In this document: positions 40,102 to 50,745 of the stretch, one piece after another
Position numbering within the stretch: position 1 is the stretch's first letter
Layout: every line of letters begins with the position of its first letter
NCBI RefSeq assembly: GCF_005082365.1
Contig: NZ_CP034900.1
Location: 310,001-374,000 of the forward strand
Direction: 5' to 3'
DNA from: Buchnera aphidicola (Artemisaphis artemisicola)
Lineage (GTDB): Bacteria; Pseudomonadota; Gammaproteobacteria; Enterobacterales; Enterobacteriaceae
DNA length: 64,000 bases
Program-made: the position numbers and the translations under genes
Notes under the pieces: model-generated
What the model saw: the letters and a program-made list of their open reading frames with translations, nothing else
Databases searched by the model: none
Told to the model about the DNA's origin: nothing

Positions 40102-41544
40102 CTATGTTACTGTTAAAATTCTACTAGTATTAGTTTTTCCTATTTTTCCCATAATATCACCTTGAGTTATAATAACTAAATCACCAGAAGATAAAAAACC
40201 TTTTGCACATAAAAGAATAATTGCTTCATTAGCAGCTTCAAATCCATTTTTTGTGCTATTAAAATATATAGGAATAACGCCTCTATAAAGAGTTGCTAAA
40301 TTTAACGTTTTCTTATGTTTTGATAAAGCAAAAATAGGCAATCCAGATGTAATTCTAGATGTCATTAAAGCTGTGTTTCCTGACTCTGTCATTGTAATAA
40401 TTGCTGTAATACCTTTTAAATGATTAGCAACATACATAGCTGACATAGCAATTGCTTCTTCAATATTGTTAAATTTTACATTAAGACGATGTCTAGATAC
40501 ATTAATACTTGGTACTTTTTCTGCTCCTTGACAAATTTTTGCCATTTTTACAATAGTTTCAGATGGATATTTACCGGATGCAGTTTCAGCTGAAAGCATA
40601 ACTGCATCACTGCCATCTAAAACAGCATTAGCTACGTCCATTACTTCTGCACGAGTAGGTAAGGGATTTAAAATCATTGATTCCATCATTTGTGTTGCAG
40701 TAATAACTACTCTATTTAACTGTCTAGCAGTTCTTATTAATTTTTTTTGAATACCTGCCAGTTCAGAATCTCCAATTTCTACACCTAAATCTCCTCTTGC
40801 TATCATGATCGCATCAGATGCCAAGATGATATCTTCTATAATATTTTGATTCATAACAGCTTCAGCACGTTCTATTTTAGCAATAATTTTAGCATTGCTA
40901 CCAGATTCTTGTGCTAATATTCTAGCTTTGTTTATATCATTACTACATCTTGGAAATGAAACTGCTAAATAATCCACCTCAATTTCAGCTGCAAGTATAA
41001 TATCTCTTTTGTCTTTTTCGGTTAATGCATTAGCAGATAAACCTCCTCCTAGTTTATTAATGCCTTTATTGTTAGACAGAATACCTCCTATAATTACTTT
41101 AGTAAATATTTCATTATGAGTTACTTTTAAAACTCTTAATTGTATTCTTCCATCATCTAATAATAATATATCATTAACTTTTAGATCATATGGTAATTTC
41201 TTATAATCTATACCTACTCTATTTTGATCGCCATCATTTTCTTCTAAAATTGAATCTAATATAAAAAAATCATCTTTATTTAAAAAAATACTATTCTTTT
41301 TGAATTTAGCTATTCGAATTTTAGGCCCTTGTAAATCACCAAGCAAAGCGATATGGTAATTTAAATAATTCATTATTTCTTTTGCTTTTTTTGCTCTTAA
41401 TTTATGTTCTTTTTCTGTACCATGAGAAAAATTCAATCGTAAAACATTAGCTCCAGAACGAATTATTTTTTCTAAATTATTATCAATATCTGTAGAAGGA
41501 CCTAAAGTAGCTACAATTTTTGTTCTTCTTAATCTATTTAACAT
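40102..41544 (-). CDS. pykA: pyruvate kinase II
   Basis: Last step of glycolysis, phosphoenolpyruvate plus ADP to pyruvate plus ATP. The 480 residues equal E. coli PykA. Visible motifs are [14 protein letters not shown] at the start, the catalytic region [13 protein letters not shown] near 220, [12 protein letters not shown] near 248 and the signature [13 protein letters not shown] near 320. The neighbourhood (zwf divergent) is that of E. coli pykA rather than pykF; the regulator gene hexR that lies between them in E. coli is gone. Confidence 0.98.
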   Translation of the reverse strand: MLNRLRRTKIVATLGPSTDIDNNLEKIIRSGANVLRLNFSHGTEKEHKLRAKKAKEIMNYLNYHIALLGDLQGPKIRIAKFKKNSIFLNKDDFFILDSILEENDGDQNRVGIDYKKLPYDLKVNDILLLDDGRIQLRVLKVTHNEIFTKVIIGGILSNNKGINKLGGGLSANALTEKDKRDIILAAEIEVDYLAVSFPRCSNDINKARILAQESGSNAKIIAKIERAEAVMNQNIIEDIILASDAIMIARGDLGVEIGDSELAGIQKKLIRTARQLNRVVITATQMMESMILNPLPTRAEVMDVANAVLDGSDAVMLSAETASGKYPSETIVKMAKICQGAEKVPSINVSRHRLNVKFNNIEEAIAMSAMYVANHLKGITAIITMTESGNTALMTSRITSGLPIFALSKHKKTLNLATLYRGVIPIYFNSTKNGFEAANEAIILLCAKGFLSSGDLVIITQGDIMGKIGKTNTSRILTVT

Positions 41545-41650
41545 GAAGTATACCTTTTTAGAAATTTACATAAAATTATTTTTTTGAATCTTGCAAATAA
41601 ATATCAACAATAAAAAATATTTGTTTGTATTTATTTAGTTATTTAGTAAA

Positions 41651-41671
41651 ATTAGTAAAATTTTTACTAAT
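41651..41671. repeat. perfect palindrome in the pykA-zwf divergent region
   Basis: ATTAGTAAAA (41651-41660) and TTTTACTAAT (41662-41671) are exact 10-base inverted arms around one T. A second, imperfect copy of the same GTAAAATTTTT core lies at 41735-41754, just before zwf. The first could be an operator-like site or a hairpin. It lies where E. coli encodes HexR, whose known sites contain GTAA...TTAC arms, but no HexR gene is present here. Confidence 0.5.
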
Positions 41672-41780
41672 ATAAATAGTATATTATAAAAAATAATAAT
41701 CTAAAAATAATAGTATAATTTTTATCAAAATTTTTATAGTAAAATTTTTCTATATAAATCTAAAAGAAAAAGAGATAATT

Positions 41781-43256
41781 ATGATTATAGAAACGAATCA
41801 AGCTTGCGATTTAGTAATTTTTGGTGCTAAAGGAGATTTAACAAAAAGAAAATTATTACCTGCTTTATATAGATTAGAAAAACATAAAAAAATACATAAA
41901 AATACACGTATAATTGGTTCAGGTCGAGCTAATTGGAATAAAAAAGATTACGTAAAAATAGTAAAAACAGCAATAAAAAACTTTTTAAATGAAGAAATGG
42001 ATCAAAATGTTTGGGAAAAACTTAGCTCTCGTTTGACATTTTGTAATATTGATGTCTATGAACCACTGCATTTTTTAGAACTAAAAAAAATATTACAACA
42101 TAAAAAAAATGTAATTATTTATTATTGTGCTGTTCCTCCTGATACATTGAATTCTATTTTTATAGGTTTAGGAAATGCTAATTTAAATCTCATTCCAGCA
42201 CGCATAGTTTTAGAAAAACCATTAGGAATCTCTTTAGAAACATCAAAAAAAATTAATAATCAAATTTCTAAATATTTTTTAGAATCTCAAATTTTCCGTA
42301 TTGATCATTATTTAGGAAAAGAATCTATACTTAATCTTTTTGCTTTACGATTTTCTAATTCATATTTTTTTCAAAATTGGAATAGTCATACGATTGATCA
42401 TGTTCAGATTACAGTTTCTGAAGAAGTAGGAATTGAAGGTCGATGGAATTATTTTGATGCTATGGGACAAATGAAAGATATGGTTCAAAATCATCTTTTA
42501 CAGATATTAACAATTCTTACTATGGACGCACCTAAAAATATTACTTCTAAAAGCATTCAATACGAAAAAGTTAAAATACTACGTTCTCTAAAACCTATTG
42601 ACATCAACAATATAAACAAAAGAACAGTACGAGGACAATATTGTTCTGGAACAATTAAAGGGAAAAAAGTTCTTTCTTATTTAAACGAATATGGTGCTAA
42701 TGAAAATAGTCAAACTGAAACTTTTGTTGCCATTAAAGTTCATCTTAATAATGATAAATGGTTAGGTGTTCCATTTTATTTAAGAACAGGAAAACGATTA
42801 GCACAAAAATATTCTGAAATAGTAGTAGTTTTTAAAAAAAATATAGTAAATTTATTTCAAAATTTAAAGTTAGAATCTTCACAAAATAAATTGATTTTAC
42901 GTTTAGAACCAGATACAAACATTAAATTTAATTTTATTCATAAAACACCAGGATTAGATCAAGAATATAAACTAGATAATTCTTACTTAGAATCTATTGA
43001 TTTACATCAAAAATATTCAGAAAATTTAATTGACGCTTATGAAAGATTATTATTAGAAAGTATGAGAGGAATTCAATCTTTATTTGTATGTCGAGATGAA
43101 GTAGAAGAAGCATGGCGATGGATTGATCCAATTATAGATGCATGGAAAAAAACAAAAAAAAATACTCTTCAAAAATATACATCCGGTACTTGGGGGCCAA
43201 AAAATTCAGATTTACTGCTTATTCGTGATAATCGCTATTGGCATTCCTTTAATTAA
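41781..43256 (+). CDS. zwf: glucose-6-phosphate 1-dehydrogenase
   Basis: Entry enzyme of the oxidative pentose phosphate pathway, producing NADPH; the next enzyme, Pgl, is encoded at 7444. The 491 residues equal E. coli Zwf. The NADP-binding loop FGAKGDLTKRKL is at about 14-25, the active-site motif RIDHYLGKES near 173, and the conserved end TWGPKNSDLL is present. A ribosome-binding site AAGAG precedes the ATG. It is divergent from pykA. Confidence 0.99.
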   Translation: MIIETNQACDLVIFGAKGDLTKRKLLPALYRLEKHKKIHKNTRIIGSGRANWNKKDYVKIVKTAIKNFLNEEMDQNVWEKLSSRLTFCNIDVYEPLHFLELKKILQHKKNVIIYYCAVPPDTLNSIFIGLGNANLNLIPARIVLEKPLGISLETSKKINNQISKYFLESQIFRIDHYLGKESILNLFALRFSNSYFFQNWNSHTIDHVQITVSEEVGIEGRWNYFDAMGQMKDMVQNHLLQILTILTMDAPKNITSKSIQYEKVKILRSLKPIDINNINKRTVRGQYCSGTIKGKKVLSYLNEYGANENSQTETFVAIKVHLNNDKWLGVPFYLRTGKRLAQKYSEIVVVFKKNIVNLFQNLKLESSQNKLILRLEPDTNIKFNFIHKTPGLDQEYKLDNSYLESIDLHQKYSENLIDAYERLLLESMRGIQSLFVCRDEVEEAWRWIDPIIDAWKKTKKNTLQKYTSGTWGPKNSDLLLIRDNRYWHSFN

Positions 43257-43451
43257 AATGATTATAAAAATTTATCTGTCTTGACTTAATTAAGTTAATT
43301 ATGTTAGCTTAAAATTTAATTTTTTAATATTGATATAAATATAATTATATTATATTAGTCAAATTATATATTAAAAAATTTTAATTTTATAAATATTTAT
43401 GTTATTTATTTTATAAACATTTATTTTGCTAATCGAGGAAGATAATATCTT

Positions 43452-44333
43452 ATGATACGTATTATTCTTTTCTTATTAACTAATTTAGCAGTTATGTTAA
43501 TATTTAGTCTCATTCTGAGCTTAACAGGCATTCATTCTAATAGTATATATGGTTTATTAATCATATCGAGTTTATTTGGTTTTAGTGGTTCTATATTATC
43601 TTTAATTCTATCAAAATGGATTGCATTGCGATCTGTCAATGGGAAAATTATTACTCATCCTAGTAATGAAATGGAAAATTGGTTAATTAATACTATTCGT
43701 GAACAGTCTATTAAAAAAGGCATCATCATGCCTCAAATAGCAATATATGATGCAATTGATATTAATGCATTTGCAACAGGTGCACGTCGTAATTCGGCTT
43801 TAATTGCTATTTCTACAGGATTATTAAAAAACATGACTCGTCATGAAGCAGAAGCTGTAATCGCTCATGAAATTAGTCATATTTCTAATGGTGATATGAT
43901 CACCATGACATTGGTTCAAGGTGTAGTCAATACTTTTGTAATTTTTATATCTCGTATTCTTTCACAAATAATTAGTAGTATACTACTATCTAATCGAAAT
44001 GAAGAGAACAATACAGCAGAACGAAATCCATTTGTATATTTTTTAATTTCTACATTTTTAGAATTAATTTTTGGTGTTTTAGCTAGCATTATTACTATGT
44101 GGTTTTCTAGACATCGTGAGTTTTATGCTGATGCTAGTTCTGCAAAATTAGTAGGTAGTGAAAAAATGATTGCTGCATTAAATCGTTTAAAAACTAGCCA
44201 AGAACCTCAAGAATCTGATAGTATGATTGCATTATGTATTAATGGAAAATCGAATTCTTTTTTAAAATTATTTTCATCTCATCCTTCCTTAGAACAACGA
44301 ATTCAAGCTTTACATAATAAAGAATATATATAA
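43452..44333 (+). CDS. htpX: membrane-bound zinc metalloprotease HtpX
   Basis: Inner-membrane protease (M48B) that degrades misfolded membrane proteins, 293 residues as in E. coli. The zinc motif HEISH has H139, E140 and H143. Two membrane segments lie at about 4-24 and 35-55 and two more at about 157-177 and 193-215. Other family blocks such as [16 protein letters not shown] and [18 protein letters not shown] are intact. A GAGGAAG site precedes the ATG. In E. coli it is a heat-shock and Cpx target; no such site can be assigned here. Confidence 0.98.
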   Translation: MIRIILFLLTNLAVMLIFSLILSLTGIHSNSIYGLLIISSLFGFSGSILSLILSKWIALRSVNGKIITHPSNEMENWLINTIREQSIKKGIIMPQIAIYDAIDINAFATGARRNSALIAISTGLLKNMTRHEAEAVIAHEISHISNGDMITMTLVQGVVNTFVIFISRILSQIISSILLSNRNEENNTAERNPFVYFLISTFLELIFGVLASIITMWFSRHREFYADASSAKLVGSEKMIAALNRLKTSQEPQESDSMIALCINGKSNSFLKLFSSHPSLEQRIQALHNKEYI

Positions 44334-44892
44334 TTAAATATACTTCTCTTAATAGAAAATATCTACTCTTTCTATTAAGAGAGATAAATATTTTAATATA
44401 ACAAAAAATATTTTTATATAATCAATTAAACTTGATTTTTATATATAAATACTTTACTATAATAAAGTATTATAAACTTCATTAAGTTGTTGCTATTTAT
44501 CAAAATAAATACAAATTTAAATAAATCTAAAACTTATATCTCAAAAAATAATATATCTTTTTAATACATTAATTTATAATGCAATATAGAAAAAAACTTT
44601 TAATATAATGATCTTTTTTATTTAAAAAATAATTCTAATTAAGGAAAAATTTTTAAAAGCTATTTTCAATCAAGAAACTTAAAAAAAATTATTTTTTACA
44701 AAACTAAAACAATAAATTACTAATTATTTATAATGTAAAATAGTAACTTCAAAAATGAATTCTCTCAAAATCTTTTCATTCGAATGGTCTTTTATCTAAA
44801 AAAACTGTTTTAATTCTTTAGATATAATCTATTATATATCTTATACTTATCAAACATTATGCTGTCCTATTTTTTTTTATGGAGTTTTTCTG
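44334..44892. other. 559-base gene-free region after htpX
   Basis: No gene or recognisable pseudogene is present on either strand. The first 140 bases carry three successive hairpins (44345-44382, about 44415-44445 and 44448-44471). The rest is A/T-rich and must hold the promoter of yoaE; a TATAAT at 44823-44828 has no good -35 partner. In E. coli several small genes lie between htpX and yoaE, so the spacer may be an eroded remnant of them. Confidence 0.6.
44345..44382 (+). terminator. strong hairpin after htpX
   Basis: TCTCTTAATAGAAA (44345-44358) and TTTCTATTAAGAGA (44369-44382) are perfect 14-base inverted arms with a 10-base loop. It starts 11 bases after the htpX stop. The following AT-rich bases include TTTT, and two weaker hairpins come next. 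Confidence 0.75.
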
Positions 44893-46464
44893 ATGGAGTT
44901 TTTTTTAGACCCGTCAACCTGGGCCGGCTTATTAACACTAGTTATCCTAGAAGTAGTATTAGGAATTGATAATTTAATATTTGTAGCAATTTTATCAGAA
45001 AAATTACCTCCTCATCAAAGAGATAAAGCACGTTTAATTGGTTTAGGATTAGCCCTAATAATGCGTTTAGCATTGTTAACATTAATATCTTGGGTTGTAA
45101 CACTCACTTCTCCGATTATTCATAATAAATTTTTTTCTTTATCAATACGTGATGTTATTCTTTTATTTGGCGGTTTTTTTTTATTATTTAAAACTACAAT
45201 GGAACTACATGAAAGATTAGAAAATAATTATCATGAAAATTCAGAAAATAAAAATTATGCTGGATTTTGGGCTGTAGTAATTCAAATAGTTGTATTAGAT
45301 GCAGTGTTTTCATTAGATGCAATAATAACTGCTGTTGGAATGGTTAATCAATTATTAATTATGATGATAGCTGTTGTGCTAGCAACTATATTGATGTTGT
45401 TAGCATCAAAAAAATTAACTAATTTTATTAATTTACATCAAACAGTAGTAGTACTGTGTCTTAGTTTTTTATTGATGATTGGTTTTAGCCTAGTAACAGA
45501 AGCATTACAATTTCGTATTCCAAAAGGATATTTATATGCTGCAATAGGATTTTCTATTTTAATTGAAATTTTTAATCAAATAGCTCGTCATAATTTTATG
45601 AAAAATCAATCTAGACGACCTATGAGACAAAGAGCAGCTGAAGCTATTTTACGCATGATGATAGGAGAAAAAAACAAAAAAAAACAAACAAAAAAAATAG
45701 AAAATAATAATAAAAAAACAGAATCTATTGAATCTTCTACAGAAATAGAAACGTTTAAAGATGAAGAAAGATATATGATTAACGGTGTTTTAACTTTAGC
45801 TGGACGATCTATCAGAAGCATTATGACGCCACGAGGAAATATTTCTTGGGTAAATACAGAAAAAAATACTGATGAAATCCGTATGCAATTATTAGACACT
45901 CCGCATAGTTTATTTCCAGTATGTAAAGGCGAATTAGATGAAATAATAGGAATAGTACGTGCTAAAGAATTACTCGTTGCTATTGAAAAAAAAATAGATG
46001 TATCAAATTTTGCAAGTAAAATATCACCAATTATTATACCAGACACTTTAGATCCTATTAATCTTCTTGGTGTACTTCGTCGCGCCCAAGGCAGTTTTGT
46101 AATTGTTAGCAATGAATTTGGGGTAGTACAAGGATTAATTACTCCATTAGATGTTTTAGAAGCAATAGCAGGAGAATTTCCAGATGCTGATGAAACACCT
46201 GATATTATACAAGAAAATAATAGTTGGTTGGTAAAAGGTGAAACTGATCTGCATTCTTTACAACAATTGCTTAATACTGAACAATTAATTAAAGAAAAAA
46301 ATTACGCTTCTTTAGGCGGTTTGTTAATTGCTCAAAAAGGCCAACTCCCTCTTCCAGGAGAAATTATCGATATTGATCCTTTTCATTTTCACATTATACA
46401 GGCAACAAAATATCGTATTGATTTAGTAAGAATTACAAAAAATCAAGATGAAAATTTTAAATAA
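44893..46464 (+). CDS. yoaE: TerC-family membrane protein with CBS and CorC/HlyC domains (YoaE-like)
   Basis: Inner-membrane protein of 523 residues (E. coli YoaE 518). The first 230 residues are a TerC-like region with about seven membrane segments; the paired acidic motifs are in [10 protein letters not shown] near 20 and [16 protein letters not shown] near 136. A charged linker with lysine-rich A runs follows (about 250-285). Then come a CBS pair (about 300-415, [12 protein letters not shown] and [16 protein letters not shown]) and a C-terminal CorC/HlyC transporter-associated domain (about 435-515). A role in ion transport is likely but unproven. GGAG lies eight bases before the ATG. Confidence 0.9.
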   Translation: MEFFLDPSTWAGLLTLVILEVVLGIDNLIFVAILSEKLPPHQRDKARLIGLGLALIMRLALLTLISWVVTLTSPIIHNKFFSLSIRDVILLFGGFFLLFKTTMELHERLENNYHENSENKNYAGFWAVVIQIVVLDAVFSLDAIITAVGMVNQLLIMMIAVVLATILMLLASKKLTNFINLHQTVVVLCLSFLLMIGFSLVTEALQFRIPKGYLYAAIGFSILIEIFNQIARHNFMKNQSRRPMRQRAAEAILRMMIGEKNKKKQTKKIENNNKKTESIESSTEIETFKDEERYMINGVLTLAGRSIRSIMTPRGNISWVNTEKNTDEIRMQLLDTPHSLFPVCKGELDEIIGIVRAKELLVAIEKKIDVSNFASKISPIIIPDTLDPINLLGVLRRAQGSFVIVSNEFGVVQGLITPLDVLEAIAGEFPDADETPDIIQENNSWLVKGETDLHSLQQLLNTEQLIKEKNYASLGGLLIAQKGQLPLPGEIIDIDPFHFHIIQATKYRIDLVRITKNQDENFK

Positions 46465-46523
46465 TATTTTATTAAAAAAATAAAATATTTTTTTAAATTA
46501 TAAAATTAGTTACTGAGAAAAGC

Positions 46524-47189
46524 ATGTCTAAAATAATTTTAGCAATTGATAGTTCAATAGACTGTTGTTCAGTTGCTTTATATAAAAATAAAAAAATTTT
46601 TTCTATATCAGAAATATGTAAAAAAAAACACACAATACAAATATTACCAATGATTCAAAAAATATTAAATCAAAATCAAATAACATGTAAAGAATTAAAT
46701 TATATATCTTTTTCTAAAGGACCTGGAAATTTTACAGGAATACGTATTGCAGCTAGTGTTGCACATAGCTTATCTATAAGTTTAAAAATTCCTATAATTG
46801 CTATATCTACTTTAGCAATTATGGCTGAAAAAGCATGGCGAAAATATAAAAAAAAATATATTATAGTTGCAATTAATGCAAAAAAAACAGAAGTATATTG
46901 GGCTAAATATATAAGAACTAGTCAATCTACTTGGATAGGAGAAGATACAGAATCTTTAATAAATATAAATCTGATTAAAAACCAGATTAATAATTTAAAA
47001 AAAAATTGGACTTTTATTGGAAATGGATGGGAAAATATTAAAAATCAAAATATTTTAGATATAAATAAATTTAAATTTTTTTTTCCTAATGCAAAAGATA
47101 TTATTCCCTTTGTTTTATTAAAAATAAAAACGCTTCAAATATCTTGTTTGAAAAATAGTCAAATAAATTATTTATATAATAATTTTTAG
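46524..47189 (+). CDS. tsaB: tRNA threonylcarbamoyladenosine synthesis protein TsaB
   Basis: Non-catalytic partner of TsaD in making t6A37 on ANN-decoding tRNAs, 221 residues (E. coli YeaZ 231). The ASKHA-fold start ILAIDSSIDCCSVAL and the segment SKGPGNFTGIRIAASVAHSL (about 69-88) are typical. The C-terminal half is divergent and lysine rich. TsaD, TsaE and TsaC are not in this window. It is convergent with minE, with a hairpin between them. Confidence 0.95.
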   Translation: MSKIILAIDSSIDCCSVALYKNKKIFSISEICKKKHTIQILPMIQKILNQNQITCKELNYISFSKGPGNFTGIRIAASVAHSLSISLKIPIIAISTLAIMAEKAWRKYKKKYIIVAINAKKTEVYWAKYIRTSQSTWIGEDTESLININLIKNQINNLKKNWTFIGNGWENIKNQNILDINKFKFFFPNAKDIIPFVLLKIKTLQISCLKNSQINYLYNNF

Positions 47190-47218
47190 AAAATTTAAAC
47201 ATTTCTAAAAACTATAAA

Positions 47219-47261
47219 ACAATCTATACTGAAATATTAAATATACTTCAGTATTGATTGT
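47219..47261. terminator. bidirectional hairpin between tsaB and minE
   Basis: ACAATCTATACTGAA (47219-47233) and TTCAGTATTGATTGT (47247-47261) form a 15-bp stem with one mismatch and a 13-base loop. It lies between convergent genes and is flanked by AT-rich sequence on both sides. Confidence 0.7.
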
Positions 47262-47369
47262 GCTTAATTAGTATAAAAATATAAAATATATATTAAAATA
47301 TTAATTTTTTAAAAATCAAATAATTAATTTAATTTTATATATTTAAATTTAAAATATTTATTTAGTAAT

Positions 47370-47621
47370 TTAATCAGGTAAAATAATATTTAATTCTAAT
47401 ATAGAAATATCTTCTTTTTTTTGTTCTAATTGTACTGTTACCATATTTGGCTCTATATTAATATATTTACAAATTACAGATAATATTTCTCGTTTTAATT
47501 GAGGAAAATAATCTGGTTCGCCTTTATATTTTCTTTGTTCTGCAACAATTATTTGCAATCTTTCTTTTGCAACATTAGCTGTATTTTTGTTCCGGGATAA
47601 AAAAAAATCTAATAAAGCCAT
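47370..47621 (-). CDS. minE: cell division topological specificity factor MinE
   Basis: Small protein that displaces MinC from MinD and drives Min oscillation, 83 residues (E. coli 88). The N-terminal [30 protein letters not shown] carries the membrane-targeting and MinD-binding region (positions 1-30), followed by the dimerising C-terminal domain. A strong GGGAG site lies just upstream, within two bases of the minD stop region, so minD and minE are coupled. Confidence 0.97.
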   Translation of the reverse strand: MALLDFFLSRNKNTANVAKERLQIIVAEQRKYKGEPDYFPQLKREILSVICKYINIEPNMVTVQLEQKKEDISILELNIILPD

Positions 47622-47623
47622 AT

Positions 47624-48436
47624 CTATCTCCCGAATAAACGTTGTAAAAAACTTTTTTTTGTTTCTTCGATAAAACGAAACTTACATTCTTGGCCTAATA
47701 ATCTACTAACAGTATCATGATAAGCACAACCGGCATAAGAATTAATATCTAATATAATAGATTCTCCTTGATTAGAAGCGCGAAGAACAGATGCATCTTC
47801 AGGAATTACACCTATAATAGGTATACGAAGAATATCTAAAACATCTGTCATACTTAACATTTCTCCCTTTTTAACACGTGCAGGATTATATCGAGTTAAT
47901 AAAAGATGTTCTTTTATAGGAGTTTTGTTCTGTTCAGCTCTTTTTGACTTAGATGCAATAATTCCTAGTATTCGATCAGAATCTCGAACTGAAGAAACTT
48001 CAGGATTAGTAGTAATAATAGCTTCATCTGCAAAATATATTGCTAAAATAGCACCAGTTTCAATTCCTGCTGGTGAATCACAAATAATAAAGTCGAATTC
48101 CATTTCTTCAAGTTTTTTTAACACTTTCTCAACTCCAATATGTGTTAAAGAATCTTTATCTCTAGTTTGCGATGCAGGAAGAATGAATAAATTTTTTGTT
48201 TGTTTATCTTTTATTAATGCTTGATTAAGTGTTGCATCACCTTGTATGACATTAATAAAATCATATACAACTCTACGTTCACATCCCATTATTAAATCTA
48301 AATTTCTTAATCCTATATCAAAATCTATAACAATGGTTTTTTTACCTTTTTGTGCTAAACCAGTCGCAATAGCTGCACTTGAAGTAGTTTTGCCTACACC
48401 TCCCTTCCCTGAAGTTACTACAATAATCCGTGTCAT
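47624..48436 (-). CDS. minD: septum-site determining ATPase MinD
   Basis: Membrane-cycling ATPase of the Min system, 270 residues as in E. coli. The deviant Walker A motif [10 protein letters not shown] is at 9-18, with the switch aspartate in [14 protein letters not shown] near 38 and [14 protein letters not shown] near 115. The C-terminal amphipathic membrane-binding helix is visible as [11 protein letters not shown]. It stands between minC and minE on the minus strand in the usual order minC-minD-minE. Confidence 0.99.
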   Translation of the reverse strand: MTRIIVVTSGKGGVGKTTSSAAIATGLAQKGKKTIVIDFDIGLRNLDLIMGCERRVVYDFINVIQGDATLNQALIKDKQTKNLFILPASQTRDKDSLTHIGVEKVLKKLEEMEFDFIICDSPAGIETGAILAIYFADEAIITTNPEVSSVRDSDRILGIIASKSKRAEQNKTPIKEHLLLTRYNPARVKKGEMLSMTDVLDILRIPIIGVIPEDASVLRASNQGESIILDINSYAGCAYHDTVSRLLGQECKFRFIEETKKSFLQRLFGR

Positions 48437-48462
48437 ATAAAAATATCCTTAAAAAAATATAC

Positions 48463-49176
48463 TTAACTGAGAGAATTTATAGTTAAAAATTTATTTTTTA
48501 AGTAAATTTGAGCTGATTTTCCAATAAATTTTTCTGGAATTTGATCTGATAACCAATATTCTCCAGATATAGAAACTAATTCAGCAAAAAGAACTGTACA
48601 AAATATTTTTCTTGTTGTATCCCCATCAGCGCCAGCAAGAACTCTGCCACGAACTATGCCATATACATGAATATTACCATCTGCTACTAATTCAGCTCCG
48701 GCACTAACGTTATTAACAACTATCAGATCAGCATGTTTTGCGTAAATTTTTTGACCTGAACGTACAGGTAAATCTATAATATGAGTTTTTTCAATTTTTT
48801 TTATTATATCTTTTTTTGTATTTTCTTGAGAAATATTAAAAATATCATCAATAATGTTTTTATTCTTTCTTTGACTTTCTGATAAAACAGGCACACCTGA
48901 ATTAATAATAATTTTTTTTAATTTTTTATCTTTACAACCACTAACTCCTACCACAAAAAAACCATAAGAAATAATAATTTCTTGTATTTTTTTCCAGTCT
49001 GCTTTATTACATAAACTTGATATATTAACAATAACAGGTGCATTTTTAAAAAATTTTGGACATTCTTGAATTTTTTTATATATTGATTCACTAATTAAAT
49101 TTATATCATGATCATACAAATACATTACTAGTAGTGTAAAATTACTACCTTTTAGTTCAATAGATGTTTTTGACAT
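48463..49176 (-). CDS. minC: septum-site determining protein MinC
   Basis: Inhibitor of FtsZ ring assembly, 237 residues (E. coli 231). The N-terminal FtsZ-inhibiting domain (about 1-105) is divergent. The C-terminal beta-helix (about 125-225) is well conserved, with VRSGQKIYAKHADLIVVN, NVSAGAELVADGNIHVYG and RGRVLAGADGD. This C-domain binds MinD and forms copolymers. It is the first gene of minCDE. Confidence 0.97.
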   Translation of the reverse strand: MSKTSIELKGSNFTLLVMYLYDHDINLISESIYKKIQECPKFFKNAPVIVNISSLCNKADWKKIQEIIISYGFFVVGVSGCKDKKLKKIIINSGVPVLSESQRKNKNIIDDIFNISQENTKKDIIKKIEKTHIIDLPVRSGQKIYAKHADLIVVNNVSAGAELVADGNIHVYGIVRGRVLAGADGDTTRKIFCTVLFAELVSISGEYWLSDQIPEKFIGKSAQIYLKNKFLTINSLS

Positions 49177-49382
49177 ATTGATTACTCAATAATATATATT
49201 TATATGTATATCAAAAATATATAATTTTATATTTTTTTGAACATTTAAAATTTTAAAAAAATACATATAATTAAATTATAGTATAAATACTATTCGATAA
49301 CAAATTCTATTTATTATTAAAAATAAAAAATATTTTTATAATTTTAAAAAAAATTAAATCATTTTATAGGAAAAACATTATT

Positions 49383-50405
49383 TTGTTATTCTCTCAAAAT
49401 AGTAAACTTATATTACGTCAAAACGAAATATTTAAAACAAAAAAAGTATTTTTTTTAGGAAATATAAATAATGATTTTCCTTTATATCTTTCTACTATTA
49501 GTACAAAAATAAATTTATAAAAATATAATATATATATAAATTTTAAAAAACATATCAAAAATAGAAAAAATATTTATATTTATAATAATTTATTAATTTC
49601 AAAAGAAATGATTAAAAATTGCAATACAATAATTTTTTATTGGCCTAAAAATAAATCTGAAGCGCAATTTCAATTTTTTAATCTTATTGCAAATGCATCC
49701 ATTCAAACTACAATATTTATTGTAGGAGAAAATTCTAGTGGAGTAAAAAGTCCACCATTAATGTTAACAAATTGGATTTAATTAGAAAAATTAGACAATG
49801 CCAAACATTCTATATTAATGTCAGGTTTGTTAACAAAACAAAAAAAATTTATATTAAAAGATTTTTTTAAAACACATTGTTGGAAAAATTTTTCTATTAA
49901 GTCTTTGCCAGGTGTTTTTGATCATAAAAAAATAGACGAAGGCAGTAAAGTTACTTGCATCTACTTTTTCAAAAAATATAACTGGAAGAGTTTTAGATGT
50001 AGGTTGTAGAACAGGTTTTTATCAGTATCAGTGCTTTATAGATCTCCTAAAGCAAAAATTACACTCATAGATAATGACATAGCTGCATTGAATTGTAGTC
50101 AATATATATTAAATAAAAACTCATTAAAAGGAACATTAATATTAAGTAATGTTTATTCAAACGTATTTCAAAAATTTGATTTAATTATTTCTAATCCACC
50201 TTTTCATGATAATTTATACATTAATTTTAGCATAATAAAAGAGATAATCTATAATTCTAAAAAATATTTAACGTCACAAGGAGAATTAAGATTTGTAGTT
50301 AATACTTGCTTTAATTATAATTTTTTATTATCTAAGACATTTAAAAAATATGGCATACTAAAAAAAACAGAAAAATATAAAATTTATCAAGATTTTCTAA
50401 AATAA
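49383..50405 (+). pseudogene. rsmC: 16S rRNA G1207 methyltransferase RsmC, decayed
   Basis: Pieces of RsmC follow one another in order over 1.0 kb. They include LILRQNEIFKTKKVFF, then IIFYWPKNKSEAQFQF, then IFIVGENSSGVKS, then IKSLPGVFDHKKIDEGS, then GRVLDVGC, then LIISNPPFHDN and the end YKIYQDFL. There is no ATG; TTG at 49383 with an upstream AGGAAAA is the likely old start. In-frame stops lie at 49518-49520 and 49779-49781. The frame is lost near 49950 (GSK to LLAST) and regained near 50018 by loss of about one T. The catalytic NPPF motif survives, but the SAM loop reads GCRTG instead of GCGAG. The gene cannot make a full protein. Confidence 0.93.
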
Positions 50406-50410
50406 ATCAA

Positions 50411-50497
50411 TGGTACCCGGAGCGGGACTTGAACCCGCAAAGCTCTAAAGCCGAGGGATTTTAAGTCCCTTGTGTCTACCAATTTCACCATCCGGGC
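50411..50497 (-). tRNA. leuZ: tRNA-Leu (anticodon UAA)
   Basis: The minus strand reads a complete 87-base class II tRNA starting GCCCGGATGGTG and ending TCCGGGTACCA, with anticodon TAA in GACTTAAAATCC. The long variable arm is present. The sequence is close to E. coli leuZ. The 3' CCA is encoded. It lies 15 bases downstream of tRNA-Cys on the same strand, an order also found in the E. coli glyW-cysT-leuZ operon; glyW is missing here. Confidence 0.98.
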
Positions 50498-50512
50498 TAA
50501 AATATTTTTTAG

Positions 50513-50583
50513 AGGCGTATCCCGGAATCGAACCGGGTTATACGGATTTGCAATCCGCTACATATCCAATCTGTCAATACGCC
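50513..50583 (-). tRNA. cysT: tRNA-Cys (anticodon GCA)
   Basis: A 71-base cloverleaf on the minus strand: acceptor arm GGCGTAT/ATACGCC, discriminator U, anticodon loop ATTGCAAAT with anticodon GCA, and T arm CCCGG TTCGATT CCGGG. The CCA end is not encoded, so it needs tRNA nucleotidyltransferase. The anticodon stem GCGGAT/ATCCGT is the same as in E. coli cysT. Confidence 0.98.
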
Positions 50584-50593
50584 TTTCATATAC

Positions 50594-50622
50594 ATTATAG
50601 AAAAAAAAAATAAAAATTACAA
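50594..50622 (-). promoter_or_regulatory. sigma-70 promoter of the tRNA-Cys/tRNA-Leu unit
   Basis: The minus strand has TTGTAA (50622-50617), a 17-base spacer and TATAAT (50599-50594). The -10 box ends 11 bases before the mature tRNA-Cys 5' end at 50583, so the transcript would carry a leader of only a few bases. This is the clearest promoter in the window. Confidence 0.7.
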
Positions 50623-50745
50623 ATAAAAAAAAATTTTTTTAAAATTAATTTATAAAAGCAAAATTATCTTTGCAATAAATAAAATAATGATTTATCATTA
50701 AAATTATTTTAATTTTTTATTTTTTAATTTATTATTATTATTATT

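Noticed and set aside
44755-44799. A 14-codon reading frame (MNSLKIF...) before yoaE, considered as a small-protein or cspC remnant
   Set aside because: It does not resemble CspC, MgrB or another small protein known from this neighbourhood, and no ribosome-binding site is visible.
45606-46112. A 168-codon open frame on the minus strand inside yoaE
   Set aside because: It is antisense to a well conserved CBS-domain coding region and has no family resemblance or ribosome-binding site; it is a shadow of the real gene.
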